This document shows positions 26,417 through 36,087 of a DNA stretch of 64,000 nucleotides, in pieces; positions within the stretch are counted from its first letter, which is position 1, and each line of letters opens with the position of its first letter. The stretch is from the NCBI RefSeq assembly GCF_002135205.1, contig NZ_NEFZ01000008.1, positions 62,001-126,000 on the forward strand, in the 5' to 3' direction. The stretch comes from Acinetobacter sp. ANC 4204. Its GTDB lineage: Bacteria > Pseudomonadota > Gammaproteobacteria > Pseudomonadales > Moraxellaceae. The notes beneath the pieces were generated by a model. That model was given only the letters and a program-made list of their open reading frames with translations, did not search any database and had not been told where the DNA came from. Both the position numbers and the translations under genes were made by a program.

Positions 26417-26911
26417 TTACTTTTGTTGAGACTCTGTTTCTATCCATTTTTCCAGCTGTTGTTCTTGACCAATCACTTTTGCAAATTCTCGTACTGTTTT
26501 TTGACCTGTCTGTTTGGCCTGTACATCACAATCAACTTGGCGTAGCTGATTGGCAATCGACCATTCCAACTTAAATATTGCCCCCATAAGAGCCGTATTG
26601 CCTTTGTGATCGCGTAAACATCGGTCAGCACCATGTATTAATAACAGCGTTACGACATCTTGATGACCATAATAACTGGCGATCATGAGCCCAGTAAAAC
26701 CTGCGTGGTTTTTCTGATTGACTGGAAAACCATACTTTAAAAATTCACTCATCACATCTTGATTGCCAGTTCGAGTTGCAGCAAAAAATAGATCTATTAA
26801 AGCTTGTTGCGATTGCGCTAAGGATGCTGTCGAAGTCGTTTGTTCTGCATAGACAACCGAAGTACTTAGACTGAGCACTGCAACCATTAAACCGTTAAAT
26901 AGAAATTTCAT
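26417..26911 (-). CDS. Exported ankyrin-repeat protein (AnkB-like)
   Basis: A 164-residue protein with a Sec signal peptide (cleavage after VVYA, about residue 22) and three or so ankyrin repeats, the clearest being NHAGFTGLMIASYYGHQDVVTLLLIHGAD near 70-100. It follows a signal-bearing catalase gene on the same strand. In Pseudomonas an ankyrin protein encoded next to KatB is needed for full catalase activity, so a helper role in the periplasm is likely here by analogy. Confidence 0.85.
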   Translation of the reverse strand: MKFLFNGLMVAVLSLSTSVVYAEQTTSTASLAQSQQALIDLFFAATRTGNQDVMSEFLKYGFPVNQKNHAGFTGLMIASYYGHQDVVTLLLIHGADRCLRDHKGNTALMGAIFKLEWSIANQLRQVDCDVQAKQTGQKTVREFAKVIGQEQQLEKWIETESQQK

Positions 26912-26949
26912 GACATATCTTCCACTGTTTAGCGGTTAAAAATACAATG

Positions 26950-26998
26950 CCTGTAAAACTCGCCCTAGGGTTGCAGGAAAGGTTCTGAGTTTTACAGG
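26950..26998 (-). repeat. Long intergenic inverted repeat between catalase and ankyrin genes
   Basis: CCTGTAAAACTC (26950-26961) and GAGTTTTACAGG (26987-26998) form a perfect 12-base-pair stem with a 25-base loop. A 10-base direct repeat CTCGCCCTAG lies at 26959-26968 and 27018-27027. The hairpin lacks a following T-tract on the minus strand, so it may be an mRNA processing or stability element between the two cistrons rather than a terminator. Confidence 0.7.
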
Positions 26999-27053
26999 AC
27001 TTTTGGGAGGTGACGTCCTCGCCCTAGTCACCAATTTTGTTCAGACGTGTCCA

Positions 27054-28574
27054 TTAGTCTTGTAGCAATGCTGCTTTCGCTTCTACTTGCTTAAGATTTC
27101 CTTTGGTTGCCGCAGTTAAACGTCTGCCATAATCTGCATCCGCTTTATAAAAATATGACAACATCAGATTTTTGGTTTCTGGATCTTTGACTTGACCTAA
27201 GTCGGCCGCAAGGTTCCGAATCAAATCATTTTTTTCCTGTGTTGAATAAGAGCGGTATAACTCACCAGCTTGTTTAAAAGGCTGTTCTTTTTGAATCGCC
27301 TGTTGCAACACTTTTTCACCCAGAGGTGTATTCACAGCCTTGGCATGTAATACCGCGGACTTAGGCTCGGCACGACTCGGTTCATAGTTCACATCAGAAT
27401 CACGATGCGACATATTCATCGCGCCTTCCTGATTGTTATTTTGGACAGCGACAAGCGGACGGTTGACAGGAATTTGTTGATGGTTTGCTCCCAAACGATA
27501 CATTTGCGTATCTGAATAAGAGAAAATGCGACCTTGCAACAAACGGTCTTCTGATGGTTCGATACCTGGGATTAAATTTCCTGGTGCAAAAGCTGATTGT
27601 TCCGTTTCATTAAAGAAGTTCTTTGGCATGCGATTCAGCGTCAATGTTCCAACTTTGAATTCTGGAACTAAATGAGTTGGCCAAATTTTAGTTGCATCCA
27701 ATGGATTAAAATCAAAATTATTTAAGTCTTTAGGATCAATCACTTGAATATACAAGTCCCATTTCGGGAAATGACCTGCATTGATATTGTTATACAAATC
27801 ATTGGTTAAATGGTTGAAGTCCTTCGCCTGCATTGCAGCCGTTTCTTCCAGATTCATACCTTTTACCCCCTGCTTCGTACGGAAATTAAATTTCACGTAC
27901 TTATATTCACCTTTAGCGTTATAAAGCTTAAAGGCATGTACCCCAAAACCATCCAGATTACGGTAGCTCACAGGTGTACCCAAATTTGAGTAAACATAGG
28001 TCAACATGTTGACTGACCAAGGTTGGCTTTGTAGAAAGTCGAATACGCGATTGGCATCTTGTACATTTGACACAGGACTTGGCTTCATGGCATGAATGAA
28101 GTCTGGAAATTTGATGGCATCACGAATAAAAAACACAGGAAGATTATTTCCCACTAAATCCCAATTGCCCTCTTGTGTGTAAAATTTCAAGCCAAAACCA
28201 TGTGGATCACGTAAAGTTTCTGGTGAACCTTTCGGATGAATGACGGTAGAAAAGCGTAAAAATACAGGGGTTTTAGTGCCTCCCTTAAACATGGAAGCCA
28301 CGGTTAAATCGGATAAATCTTTGCTTGCAACAAACTCACCATAGGCCCCTGTACCACGCGCATGTACGACTCGCTCAGGAATACGCTCTCGGCCAAAGCG
28401 TTGCAGTTTTTGAACGAGTTGAACATCTTGCAGTAAAGTCGGTCCGTATTCGCCCGCAGTTATTGAGTTCTGATTGTCTCCGACTGGTGCACCATTATCT
28501 TTGGTTAATGTCGCTGCTTGTGTAACACCCGTCGCAGTTGCCAACATTGCAACTAACAAAGAAAACTTAAACAT
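27054..28574 (-). CDS. Exported monofunctional haem catalase
   Basis: Breaks down hydrogen peroxide. The mature protein is of the small-subunit catalase type: catalytic His71 in VVHARGTGAYGEF, Asn in the GNNLPVFFIRDA segment, and haem-ligand Tyr in RIFSYSDTQMYRLG. The N-terminus MFKFSLLVAMLATATGVTQA is a Sec signal peptide, so the enzyme should be periplasmic, unlike most catalases. Length 506 with the signal. It is upstream of an exported ankyrin gene, as in katB-ankB. I see no convincing OxyR site. Confidence 0.92.
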   Translation of the reverse strand: MFKFSLLVAMLATATGVTQAATLTKDNGAPVGDNQNSITAGEYGPTLLQDVQLVQKLQRFGRERIPERVVHARGTGAYGEFVASKDLSDLTVASMFKGGTKTPVFLRFSTVIHPKGSPETLRDPHGFGLKFYTQEGNWDLVGNNLPVFFIRDAIKFPDFIHAMKPSPVSNVQDANRVFDFLQSQPWSVNMLTYVYSNLGTPVSYRNLDGFGVHAFKLYNAKGEYKYVKFNFRTKQGVKGMNLEETAAMQAKDFNHLTNDLYNNINAGHFPKWDLYIQVIDPKDLNNFDFNPLDATKIWPTHLVPEFKVGTLTLNRMPKNFFNETEQSAFAPGNLIPGIEPSEDRLLQGRIFSYSDTQMYRLGANHQQIPVNRPLVAVQNNNQEGAMNMSHRDSDVNYEPSRAEPKSAVLHAKAVNTPLGEKVLQQAIQKEQPFKQAGELYRSYSTQEKNDLIRNLAADLGQVKDPETKNLMLSYFYKADADYGRRLTAATKGNLKQVEAKAALLQD

Positions 28575-28805
28575 CGTTTCTATCTCACTAAAATTCCTAC
28601 CTTTCCTGCGTCAGCCAAGATACAAAAATTACACAAATTGCTAAAACGGATAATTTTCATAAATTTAATCGGTTTATGGAATAGTGTGATCTTTATTCGC
28701 TATTCTTCAGTCATTTATGTGCAAAATATGCTTGATGATCTGCTCAGGCAATATAGGTTTGCTACAATTCCACTTTGCATAATCAAGCGATAGATCAAAT
28801 CAATC

Positions 28806-29246
28806 ATGCGAGCCTTATTACAACGCGTTCTCGAAGCCAAAGTGGTCGTCAATGGTGAAACCACTGGCGAAATTCAACACGGTATCTTGGTTTTCTTGGG
28901 TATAGGAAAAGACGATACCTTTGAAAAAGGGAAGAAACTGGTCGATAAGATCTTAAAATATCGTTTCTTCGATGACGAACAAGGTAAAATGGGTTGGAAC
29001 GTGAGTCAGGCAGGTGGTGGAATCTTACTGGTCTCTCAGTTTACCTTGATGGCGCAGACGCAAAAGGGCTTGCGTCCTGACTTTGGACCCGCTATGCCAC
29101 CAAATGATGCCCAAGCCTTATATGAACAATTGGTTGACTATGCCAAGGCCCAGTTTGAAACTGTACAGACAGGTATTTTCGCCGCCGATATGAAAGTACA
29201 TTTGGTCAATGATGGCCCTGTGACTTTTAATTTAGAAGTCGAATAA
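28806..29246 (+). CDS. dtd: D-aminoacyl-tRNA deacylase
   Basis: Removes D-amino acids mischarged on tRNA. The 146 residues contain the two active-site loops SQFTL (near 78) and GPVTF near the C-terminus, and the opening MRALLQRVLEAKVVV. Length is typical. It is divergent from the catalase gene across a 231-base region. Confidence 0.94.
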   Translation: MRALLQRVLEAKVVVNGETTGEIQHGILVFLGIGKDDTFEKGKKLVDKILKYRFFDDEQGKMGWNVSQAGGGILLVSQFTLMAQTQKGLRPDFGPAMPPNDAQALYEQLVDYAKAQFETVQTGIFAADMKVHLVNDGPVTFNLEVE

Positions 29247-29260
29247 AAAAGCAACGTATC

Positions 29261-29287
29261 AAAAAGCCCTCAGTTGAGGGCTTTTTG
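29261..29287. terminator. Bidirectional terminator after dtd
   Basis: AAAAGCCCTCA and TGAGGGCTTTT form a long stem with a two-base spacer, between converging genes. Confidence 0.88.
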
Positions 29288-29293
29288 ATAGGA

Positions 29294-29806
29294 TTAAATT
29301 TGCTTGATGAATTGTGCTCGCGCCAACATATCCTTAGGTACTTCATCAATGAGCATAACGGTAAGATTTTGATTGTTTTGCATCTTGTTACTTTCAGTAT
29401 TAGAAATCTCTAAAAGTGTATTCACATCATTAGGGCTTAAGCTATACATAGCACCAGTAGCAGGATCAACAATCAAAAAGCCAACTAATCCACCAAAAAC
29501 GATATTAGCTATATACCAACCATTCATTTTTGCAGTGACATGTACGGTTTTCTGTTGATAGCCTTCTTTTGAAAACGTAACGTCATAACTTGCGGGTTTA
29601 AAATACCCATTACCACGTTTAAGAGTGACCGTTGCAGGGGTTGAGCCTGTATGAATTTTCTCACCCAGTTTATTCGTGATCACAATATTTGCTGTGTCAG
29701 GAACTGACTTAAATGTCAGTGTCTGCGTTGAGCCAGACATAATACTCGCACAACCTGTTAGTGCTAAAGATGCTGTCATTAATGTTGCAGTTAAAAAAGT
29801 TTTCAT
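29294..29806 (-). CDS. Hypothetical lipoprotein with PEGA-like region
   Basis: From the ATG at 29806 (six codons inside the open frame) it encodes 170 residues with a lipoprotein signal, LTGC at about 18-21. The next segment, SVPDTANIVITNKLGEKIHTGSTPATVTLKRG...YDVTFSKEGYQ, has the pattern of PEGA domains (a short beta domain of surface proteins). A hydrophobic segment GWYIANIVFGGLVGFLIVDP near 100-120 resembles a glycine-rich membrane hairpin. Role unknown; similar proteins are often stress-related envelope lipoproteins. Confidence 0.7.
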   Translation of the reverse strand: MKTFLTATLMTASLALTGCASIMSGSTQTLTFKSVPDTANIVITNKLGEKIHTGSTPATVTLKRGNGYFKPASYDVTFSKEGYQQKTVHVTAKMNGWYIANIVFGGLVGFLIVDPATGAMYSLSPNDVNTLLEISNTESNKMQNNQNLTVMLIDEVPKDMLARAQFIKQI

Positions 29807-29871
29807 GAAAAAAATTACCCCCATAATTTGGGGGAAATCATATTGATAAATATATTATTTTTCAATAAAAC

Positions 29872-30351
29872 TTACTTACCCGTTTTTTCCTTCAAAAACG
29901 CTCGAGCGGCTTTAATTTTTGCTTTCACAGGCTTTGGTAGCTTTGGCGGAACCAATTTTGCAACTTGATTAAACCAAACCAAGAGACCAAAATCACCTTC
30001 CATTTTAATGCTGCCGTTTTGCATGCCAGTCATAAATGCGGTTGGATCACCTTTGATTAAAGTTTTCACACCCTGCTCACTGTCCGCAAACTGTAAAATA
30101 AAATCGGCTTTTTCAGCATCACCTGAAACCGTATCAATCTGTCCATTATTGACAATAATTTGGCGGGCCATACCCAAATCCGTACCAATCTGAATACGGA
30201 ACTGACGCTCATGAACCAATTCAATAAATTTTGGGCTAGTGCGTGCCAGTTGTTTCATACGCAGTGCCAGACCTGTAACCATTAAATCCAGCGGATCCGT
30301 GCTGACATCAACCAATGGAAGTTTAACCACAGGAATTGAAGATAGTTTCAT
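29872..30351 (-). CDS. SCP2 sterol-binding domain protein
   Basis: About 159 residues from the ATG at 30351. The core ADFILQFADSEQGVKTLIKGDPTAFMTGMQNGSIKMEGDFG has the SCP2 pattern, including GDPTAF and the GxIKxEGD strand. SCP2 domains bind lipids or acyl chains. The C-terminus is rich in Lys and Pro. It is a single gene ahead of a lipoprotein gene on the same strand. Ligand unknown. Confidence 0.8.
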   Translation of the reverse strand: MKLSSIPVVKLPLVDVSTDPLDLMVTGLALRMKQLARTSPKFIELVHERQFRIQIGTDLGMARQIIVNNGQIDTVSGDAEKADFILQFADSEQGVKTLIKGDPTAFMTGMQNGSIKMEGDFGLLVWFNQVAKLVPPKLPKPVKAKIKAARAFLKEKTGK

Positions 30352-30455
30352 GACATGTAAGCCTATTGTAATTGTTGATAAATTGACTGTTTCCAATCCT
30401 ACCACAAGTTGCCATTTTTACTGCTAGGCTTTGTATAACAATCATGTAAGAACGT

Positions 30456-30482
30456 AAAAAAGATGCCCTAGGCATCTTTTTG
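30456..30482. terminator. Terminator between SCP2 gene and small membrane-protein gene
   Basis: AGATGCC and GGCATCT form a stem around CTA, flanked by A and T runs. On the minus strand it ends the upstream gene at 30502. Confidence 0.8.
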
Positions 30483-30501
30483 TACGGTATGTACTTATGA
30501 C

Positions 30502-30837
30502 TTAGCGGCTAGAACATTGCTGTTGGTCATCTTCATATACAGGTGTATGTTCAATACAACGGCGCTGCGCCAATGCACGTTCTGCACGACGGTCTTCACG
30601 TAGAAGTAACATCGTCACAATAAGCATCGCTGAAGTTAAAGCAGTTAAGTAGCTATAAGTGATTGGCATTTCAAAGACTGCTTGCACACCTAGGCGAATG
30701 ACTTCCAGTATTCCCCAAAACACCATACCCGCCACCATAAAACTCAACCAGCGACGATAAGGCGAAAAGAAAACAGCAATCAACGCAGCGGCGACTAAAC
30801 TCAAGCCAACGATGGTAGCTAAATTCGCTGTTACCAT
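30502..30837 (-). CDS. Small membrane protein of unknown function
   Basis: A 111-residue protein with three hydrophobic segments (about 5-25, 31-52, 62-80) and a charged cytoplasmic tail rich in Arg and Gln. The ribosome site GGAGG is strong. I do not recognise the family. Confidence 0.65.
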   Translation of the reverse strand: MVTANLATIVGLSLVAAALIAVFFSPYRRWLSFMVAGMVFWGILEVIRLGVQAVFEMPITYSYLTALTSAMLIVTMLLLREDRRAERALAQRRCIEHTPVYEDDQQQCSSR

Positions 30838-31200
30838 AAAAACCTCCGTCTAAGATCAGTTCAAGCGATCTATAAACTGCGCTGAACCCATCCCCTATAC
30901 CGTTTAAAATTAATGGATTGTGTAGCTTTCAAACTCTATGCATGCATTATGAGCAGTTTTGAAAAGAAAAAAAGGCTTGTATTTTTAGAATGCGACATAC
31001 CTTGTCGCCATATTATATTGTCATTACATTTTTTTAGATTTGAACTTTTCCAAAACAAAGACACGCTCGGTCTTGGCGTGTCATTACAAAATAAAACCCT
31101 TAATTTCAGCAGTTAAAAATATTTTTTTCGATTCTGTTGATCGTTGTTTTTATCAACATTTTTCACTGACCACTCATCGCTTTTTGCTTAAATTTGCAAC
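30838..31200. other. Non-coding gap between membrane-protein gene and serB
   Basis: About 360 AT-rich bases with no supported gene. A 7-base-pair inverted repeat, GACACGC (31060-31066) and GCGTGTC (31076-31082), lies in the middle; on the minus strand it is followed by a moderately T-rich stretch. A rightward open frame from 31040 runs into serB antisense and is not credible. Confidence 0.5.
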
Positions 31201-31232
31201 AAAAAAACGCAGCTCAAGGGCTGCGTTTTTTA
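31201..31232 (-). terminator. Terminator of serB
   Basis: AACGCAGC pairs with GCTGCGTT around a six-base loop; on the minus strand it is followed by a run of seven T, just behind the serB stop. Confidence 0.88.
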
Positions 31233-31247
31233 TCCTCACAAATGCTT

Positions 31248-32468
31248 TTAGGCACGATTCAAATCTTTATCATGCACGCCCAATAAATACAGAACACCAT
31301 CTAAACCAACACTTGAAATGGCTTGATTCGCGTTTTGTCTTACCAATGGTTTCGCTCGGAATGCGACCCCTAAACCCGCAATCGACAGCATCGGTAAATC
31401 GTTTGCACCATCGCCTACAGCAATGGCTTGTTCAAGCGAAATCCCCATCTTTTCAGCTAATTCACGCAGCAATAATGCTTTACGTGCACCATCGACAATG
31501 TGGCCTTTCACTTCACCTGTCACTACGCCATTTTCAACATCTAGGATATTGGCATGCACTTCATCAATGCCCAATTTCGCTTGTAAATACTCAGCAAAGT
31601 ACTGGAACCCACCCGACAAAATCGCGGTACGGTAACCTAATGCTTTTAAAGTTGAGATTAAACGTTCCGCACCCTCTGTAACGGTCAAGCGCTCCGCAAT
31701 CTTAGGTAGAACAGAAGCATCCATTCCTTTGAGCAGTGCGACACGTGCACGGAAACTTTGTTGGAAGTCCAACTCACCCTGCATGGCACGTTCTGTAATT
31801 TCAGCTACTTGTGCGCCGACACCTGCTTCAATAGCTAACTCATCAATCACTTCTTGCTCGATTAAGGTCGAGTCCATATCAAAACAGACCAAACGACGGT
31901 TACGGCGGTAGGCATTGTCTTCTTGAACCGCGACATCGACATTCAACTCATGTGATAAGCGTAAGCAAGCCGCACGCATCGCTGCAGCATCCAGCATTTG
32001 TCCGCTTAAACCAAATTGGACACAAGCGCGCTTTGGCCCATCCAATTCGCCATTTAAGACTGGACGACCTGACAAACGGGTCACAGTTTCAATGTTGAAA
32101 CCTTGGTTGGACACAATATTTGTAACTGCTTGTAAGTGTGCAGCCTCAAGCTCTGGCGCCAAAGCCGTGACTATATAGCGCGTCCGTCCACCTTCGCTCA
32201 CCCACTGGTCGTATTCAGTTGTAGTGATTGGTTTAAAACGTACAGTTAAACCAATATCATGTGCTAAAATTAGAATTTCTTTCATCGCCAAAGCCGTTGC
32301 GGTTTGGTCATCTGAAGAAACAACTATACCCAAGGTCAATTGGTTATGAATAACTGCTTGTCCAACATCTAAAATTTGTAGTGAATGAGTGGACAATACC
32401 TGCATTAATCGAGTGAACTGATTAGGCTGGTCTGGTCCTAAAAATGAAATAAGAATGATTTCTCGCAT
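31248..32468 (-). CDS. serB: Phosphoserine phosphatase
   Basis: Last step of serine synthesis. A 406-residue form with ACT-like N-terminal regulatory domains (about 1-190) and a HAD phosphatase domain holding the nucleophile motif FDMDSTLI, ILSGGF, and GDGANDLPML. E. coli SerB is shorter (322), while the longer form with doubled ACT-like region is common in Acinetobacter. It is divergent from a membrane-protein gene. Confidence 0.94.
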   Translation of the reverse strand: MREIILISFLGPDQPNQFTRLMQVLSTHSLQILDVGQAVIHNQLTLGIVVSSDDQTATALAMKEILILAHDIGLTVRFKPITTTEYDQWVSEGGRTRYIVTALAPELEAAHLQAVTNIVSNQGFNIETVTRLSGRPVLNGELDGPKRACVQFGLSGQMLDAAAMRAACLRLSHELNVDVAVQEDNAYRRNRRLVCFDMDSTLIEQEVIDELAIEAGVGAQVAEITERAMQGELDFQQSFRARVALLKGMDASVLPKIAERLTVTEGAERLISTLKALGYRTAILSGGFQYFAEYLQAKLGIDEVHANILDVENGVVTGEVKGHIVDGARKALLLRELAEKMGISLEQAIAVGDGANDLPMLSIAGLGVAFRAKPLVRQNANQAISSVGLDGVLYLLGVHDKDLNRA

Positions 32469-32545
32469 GAATTGACTCGGGTCTGAGCTACGACTATTGT
32501 TAGAATCATAATCGAAATTGAATATATTTTCTTTGGAAGTTTACG

Positions 32546-33799
32546 TTGAATGCGCCTAGACAAGGGCTATTTGCTAGCCTATTAATTGTAAGTTTTGCTT
32601 TACATACCTTTTTATTGGTATTGGCAACGACTCATCAACTGAATGAAAACCGTGCCAGCCAAGGTCAACTGATGACCTCTCAATTGGTGACAGACAGTCT
32701 TACAGAACTGGAACCTGCCAACACGGTTTCTCTCGCGCTTTTGGTGGATCGCTATGCGACCAACCCAAGCGTAGCTTCCATTCGTATATTGGATGCCAAT
32801 AATCAAGTGCTGGCAACTGGTGGTCAGGTACGAACACGAGATGGTGAAGTGTTTGTTCGTGATGCGCTACAAAACGAAAAGAAAGTGGGTAGTATCGAGA
32901 TCACACTCATCAAACCAAGTATGGGCGAAATTCTACGGACGCAATGGTTAGCAATTTTATTGTCTTTGGCGATTCATGGTTTACTGTGGTTGGCTTATCG
33001 TGCGATTGCTCGCCCAAGCCGTACTGAATACTTAGCACGGATCAATAATGAATCTCGCTTAAAACACGAAATTCAAGTGTTAACGCAAACACTAGAACAA
33101 GAAAAGCATCATGCTGCGGTCGCGATTGCTCAAGCACAGCAACAACTCAAAACCAGTGCTAAGCCGAAAGAGCAAAAACCTGTGATCGTGGACAACCATT
33201 CGGTCGCACTCAATATTCAATTCTATGACCCAAAACAATTGATGGACTCAGTCAATACCACGGTCTCAATTCCGTATTTTAACTTGTGCCAAATTTTTCT
33301 GAATAAAAGTACAGAGCTTTGCTTAAAGCACTTTAAATTAAACAGCTCAGACGTCAGCACACATCAGTCATTTAATGAGCATGGTGCAACCCTCACCATG
33401 TCGACCGACACGCCGAATGCCGTGCCATGTCTCATGATGATCAGCAGTGTGTTCCAGCTATTGTCTGACGTTTTATATAAACGTTACCGCGAAGAAAAGC
33501 GCTTTGTTTTGCAAACACGTTGTGGTATTTCAACTGCAGTTGATGCAATGCAACTGTCTGCCACTCAAGCATCTGAACGTTTAGTGCAACAACTATCTGC
33601 CAAAGAAAGTGCGGTGCATTTAAGCAATGAATTATTGAAAGACATTTCCGAAAGCTATCAATTGATCAATTTACCGAATCCAACCAATGTCTTGACCCGT
33701 CATGCCTTTATGGTCAATGGTATGGGTTCAGAGTCTGCCGAATTGGCACAAACTTTAAGAACTGAAATTCTAAAAGCAAAACAATCTAAAGCCTCTTAA
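32546..33799 (+). CDS. Membrane protein next to serB, possibly AhpA/YtjB-like
   Basis: A 417-residue protein starting at a TTG with GGAAG upstream. It has an N-terminal membrane segment (about 10-28), an extracytoplasmic region of about 95 residues (VASIRILDANNQVLATGG resembles a small sensor-type domain), a second membrane segment (about 132-150), a coiled-coil at about 170-210 rich in Gln, and a 200-residue cytoplasmic domain I do not recognise. In E. coli the gene divergent from serB encodes YtjB (Smp), also with two membrane segments. Homology is suggested by position and topology only. Confidence 0.6.
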   Translation: MNAPRQGLFASLLIVSFALHTFLLVLATTHQLNENRASQGQLMTSQLVTDSLTELEPANTVSLALLVDRYATNPSVASIRILDANNQVLATGGQVRTRDGEVFVRDALQNEKKVGSIEITLIKPSMGEILRTQWLAILLSLAIHGLLWLAYRAIARPSRTEYLARINNESRLKHEIQVLTQTLEQEKHHAAVAIAQAQQQLKTSAKPKEQKPVIVDNHSVALNIQFYDPKQLMDSVNTTVSIPYFNLCQIFLNKSTELCLKHFKLNSSDVSTHQSFNEHGATLTMSTDTPNAVPCLMMISSVFQLLSDVLYKRYREEKRFVLQTRCGISTAVDAMQLSATQASERLVQQLSAKESAVHLSNELLKDISESYQLINLPNPTNVLTRHAFMVNGMGSESAELAQTLRTEILKAKQSKAS

Positions 33800-33813
33800 T
33801 TACGTCCGAGCAG

Positions 33814-33846
33814 AAAAAAAGCCTGACACATGTCAGGCTTTTTTTC
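33814..33846. terminator. Bidirectional terminator before ppk
   Basis: AGCCTGACA and TGTCAGGCT form a nine-base-pair stem, with seven A before and seven T after, between converging genes. Confidence 0.92.
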
Positions 33847-33856
33847 TCTGTCGAAC

Positions 33857-35920
33857 TCAAATTTTCAGTTGCTTTTGGGCAACCAAATGTTGCTGTGCGC
33901 TATAGCGCTGCTCTGGATCAGTACAGGCTACTTTAAGCCAATGACCATCGGCTTGTAGCTCCCAAGCATTTAAACAATCATTCAGGTAGCTTATTAGCCC
34001 ATCTTTATAAATTTGTTTTTTCAAAGTGCGATCTAATATTGGAAAGCAGGTTTCCACACGTGAAAATAAGTTGCGTCCCATCCAGTCTGCACTGGCGCAG
34101 TACAGCTTTTTCTCACCGCCATGTTCAAAAAAGTAAACTCGCGTATGCTCAAGAAAACGACCCACGATCGAACGTACACGGATATTCTCAGACATACCTT
34201 GGACCTGTGGAATCAAACAGCAGATCGAACGAATAATCAGATCAACCCGCACCCCAGCTTGTGACGCACGATACAACGCAGCAATCAGTTGCGGTTCAGT
34301 TAAAGCATTAACTTTAATGATAATACGTGCGGCCTGACCAGCTTGTGCAAACTCAATTTCTTGCTCAATCAGCTTTAACAGTTCACTGTGTAAAGTAAAA
34401 GGCGCATGTAATAATGCCTTCAACTTGGCCATCTTACCCATCCCCGTCAGTTCTTGAAACATGCGGTGAACATCTTCACAAATATCAGGCTGTGTAGTCA
34501 TCAGCCCATAGTCGGTATACATACGGGCATTACCCGCATGATAATTGCCTGTGCCTAGATGAGCATAGCGAATCAACTGAGCATTTTCACGGCGTACAAT
34601 CAAAATCATTTTGGCATGCGTTTTATAGCCCACAATGCCATACACCACCACCGCGCCCGCCTCTTGCAAAATATTGGCCACAGTAATATTCGACTCTTCA
34701 TCAAAACGCGCACGCAACTCAATCACTGCCGTGACTTCCTTGCCATTTCGTGCTGCCTCTGCCAAGACCTGTACAATTTCAGAGTCGGGCCCACTGCGGT
34801 AAAGGGTTTGTTTAATCGCTAGTACATTTGGATCTTTCGCAGCTTCTTTTAATAAGCCAATTACAGGCTGAAAAGAATCAAACGGATGATGCAACAATAC
34901 ATCCTGTGCTTTTAAAGTATCAAAGGTACTTTTTTGTTTACGCAAAACTTTGGGAATAACGGGAATAAAAACTGGATGTTTCAATTCAGGTCGATCACAA
35001 CTGGTACTAAGACGTGAAAGATTGATCGGCCCATCAATGCGATAAAGCTCCTGCTCAGTTAAATCAAACTCCTTGAGCAGATAATCAATCACCGCTTCAG
35101 GACAGTCATCTTCAATTTCTAAACGCACCGCGCGCCCAAAGCGACGTGAAGACAATTCATCTTTTAACGCAACCGCCAAATCGTCAACATCTTCCGACAA
35201 AATCAAATCGGCATTACGTGTCACACGAAAGGCATAACAGCCTGTAGCTTTCATACCTGGGAACAAATCGCTGATGTGTTGCTGAATCATCGCAGTTAAG
35301 AAAATCTGCGTGTCTACACTGCCTGAAACTGCTTTGGGCATCGAAATCAGGCGAGGCAAAGAACGTGGCGCAGGAACAATTGCCATCTCAATGCTTCGCC
35401 CAAAAGCATCCTTACCTTGTAAACTCACAATGAAATTCAGACTTTTATTCACGAGACGAGGAAAAGGATGGGAAGGATCTAGACTGATCGGGGTTAAAAC
35501 AGGTTGGATTTCTTTGGCAAAATATTCTGCAATCCACGTTTTATGTTTTTCTAAGATGTCTTGGAACTGAAGGAATTGAATACCGTGAGCCTGTAACTCG
35601 GGTAAAATCGAATGATTGAGCGTTTCAAATTGTTTTTGAACCGCAGTATGAATAGATTGAGACAGGTCTTGTAATACGACGTCTGTGGGGAGCGCATCAG
35701 GGGTTCTGGCAATGGCATTCATATCGCGTTGTTTCATCAAACCCGCAATACGAATCTCAAAAAACTCATCCAAATTACGTGAAAAAATAATTAAAAAATT
35801 TAAACGTTCTAGCACAGGCAAACTCAAATCTAATGCTTGTGCTAAAACCCGCTGATGAAACTCAAATAACGATAGCTCTCGGTTGAAATACGTCACCGAT
35901 GAATGCTGAAAATTATCCAT
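33857..35920 (-). CDS. ppk1: Polyphosphate kinase 1
   Basis: Makes inorganic polyphosphate from ATP. A 687-residue protein with the PPK1 order: N-terminal [15 protein letters not shown], head domain, and two phospholipase-D-like domains. The autophosphorylated His is in [21 protein letters not shown] and TDYGLMT follow. E. coli Ppk is 688 residues. It stands alone, without ppx nearby in the window. Confidence 0.95.
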   Translation of the reverse strand: MDNFQHSSVTYFNRELSLFEFHQRVLAQALDLSLPVLERLNFLIIFSRNLDEFFEIRIAGLMKQRDMNAIARTPDALPTDVVLQDLSQSIHTAVQKQFETLNHSILPELQAHGIQFLQFQDILEKHKTWIAEYFAKEIQPVLTPISLDPSHPFPRLVNKSLNFIVSLQGKDAFGRSIEMAIVPAPRSLPRLISMPKAVSGSVDTQIFLTAMIQQHISDLFPGMKATGCYAFRVTRNADLILSEDVDDLAVALKDELSSRRFGRAVRLEIEDDCPEAVIDYLLKEFDLTEQELYRIDGPINLSRLSTSCDRPELKHPVFIPVIPKVLRKQKSTFDTLKAQDVLLHHPFDSFQPVIGLLKEAAKDPNVLAIKQTLYRSGPDSEIVQVLAEAARNGKEVTAVIELRARFDEESNITVANILQEAGAVVVYGIVGYKTHAKMILIVRRENAQLIRYAHLGTGNYHAGNARMYTDYGLMTTQPDICEDVHRMFQELTGMGKMAKLKALLHAPFTLHSELLKLIEQEIEFAQAGQAARIIIKVNALTEPQLIAALYRASQAGVRVDLIIRSICCLIPQVQGMSENIRVRSIVGRFLEHTRVYFFEHGGEKKLYCASADWMGRNLFSRVETCFPILDRTLKKQIYKDGLISYLNDCLNAWELQADGHWLKVACTDPEQRYSAQQHLVAQKQLKI

Positions 35921-36087
35921 ACCCTCTCAATGCTGTTTAAAACAGTCTGTTATGAAGTGTTTGGCAGGGATGTTAGGCAGTCTTTATGACAGTTTAGTTA
36001 CAATCACAGCCCAAATAGAAAGTTCATCCTGACTTTATGCTTAAAGCTTGAACAGCGTACAGTATTTAAACCAAAATATGTTCTTTT

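Noticed and set aside
28575..28805. OxyR-type site between catalase and dtd
   Set aside because: ATAG and CTAT motifs occur, but their spacing does not match the ATAG-N7-CTAT pattern.
31040..31681. Rightward 213-codon open frame
   Set aside because: It overlaps serB antisense for most of its length, has no ribosome site and its sequence looks like a translated complement.
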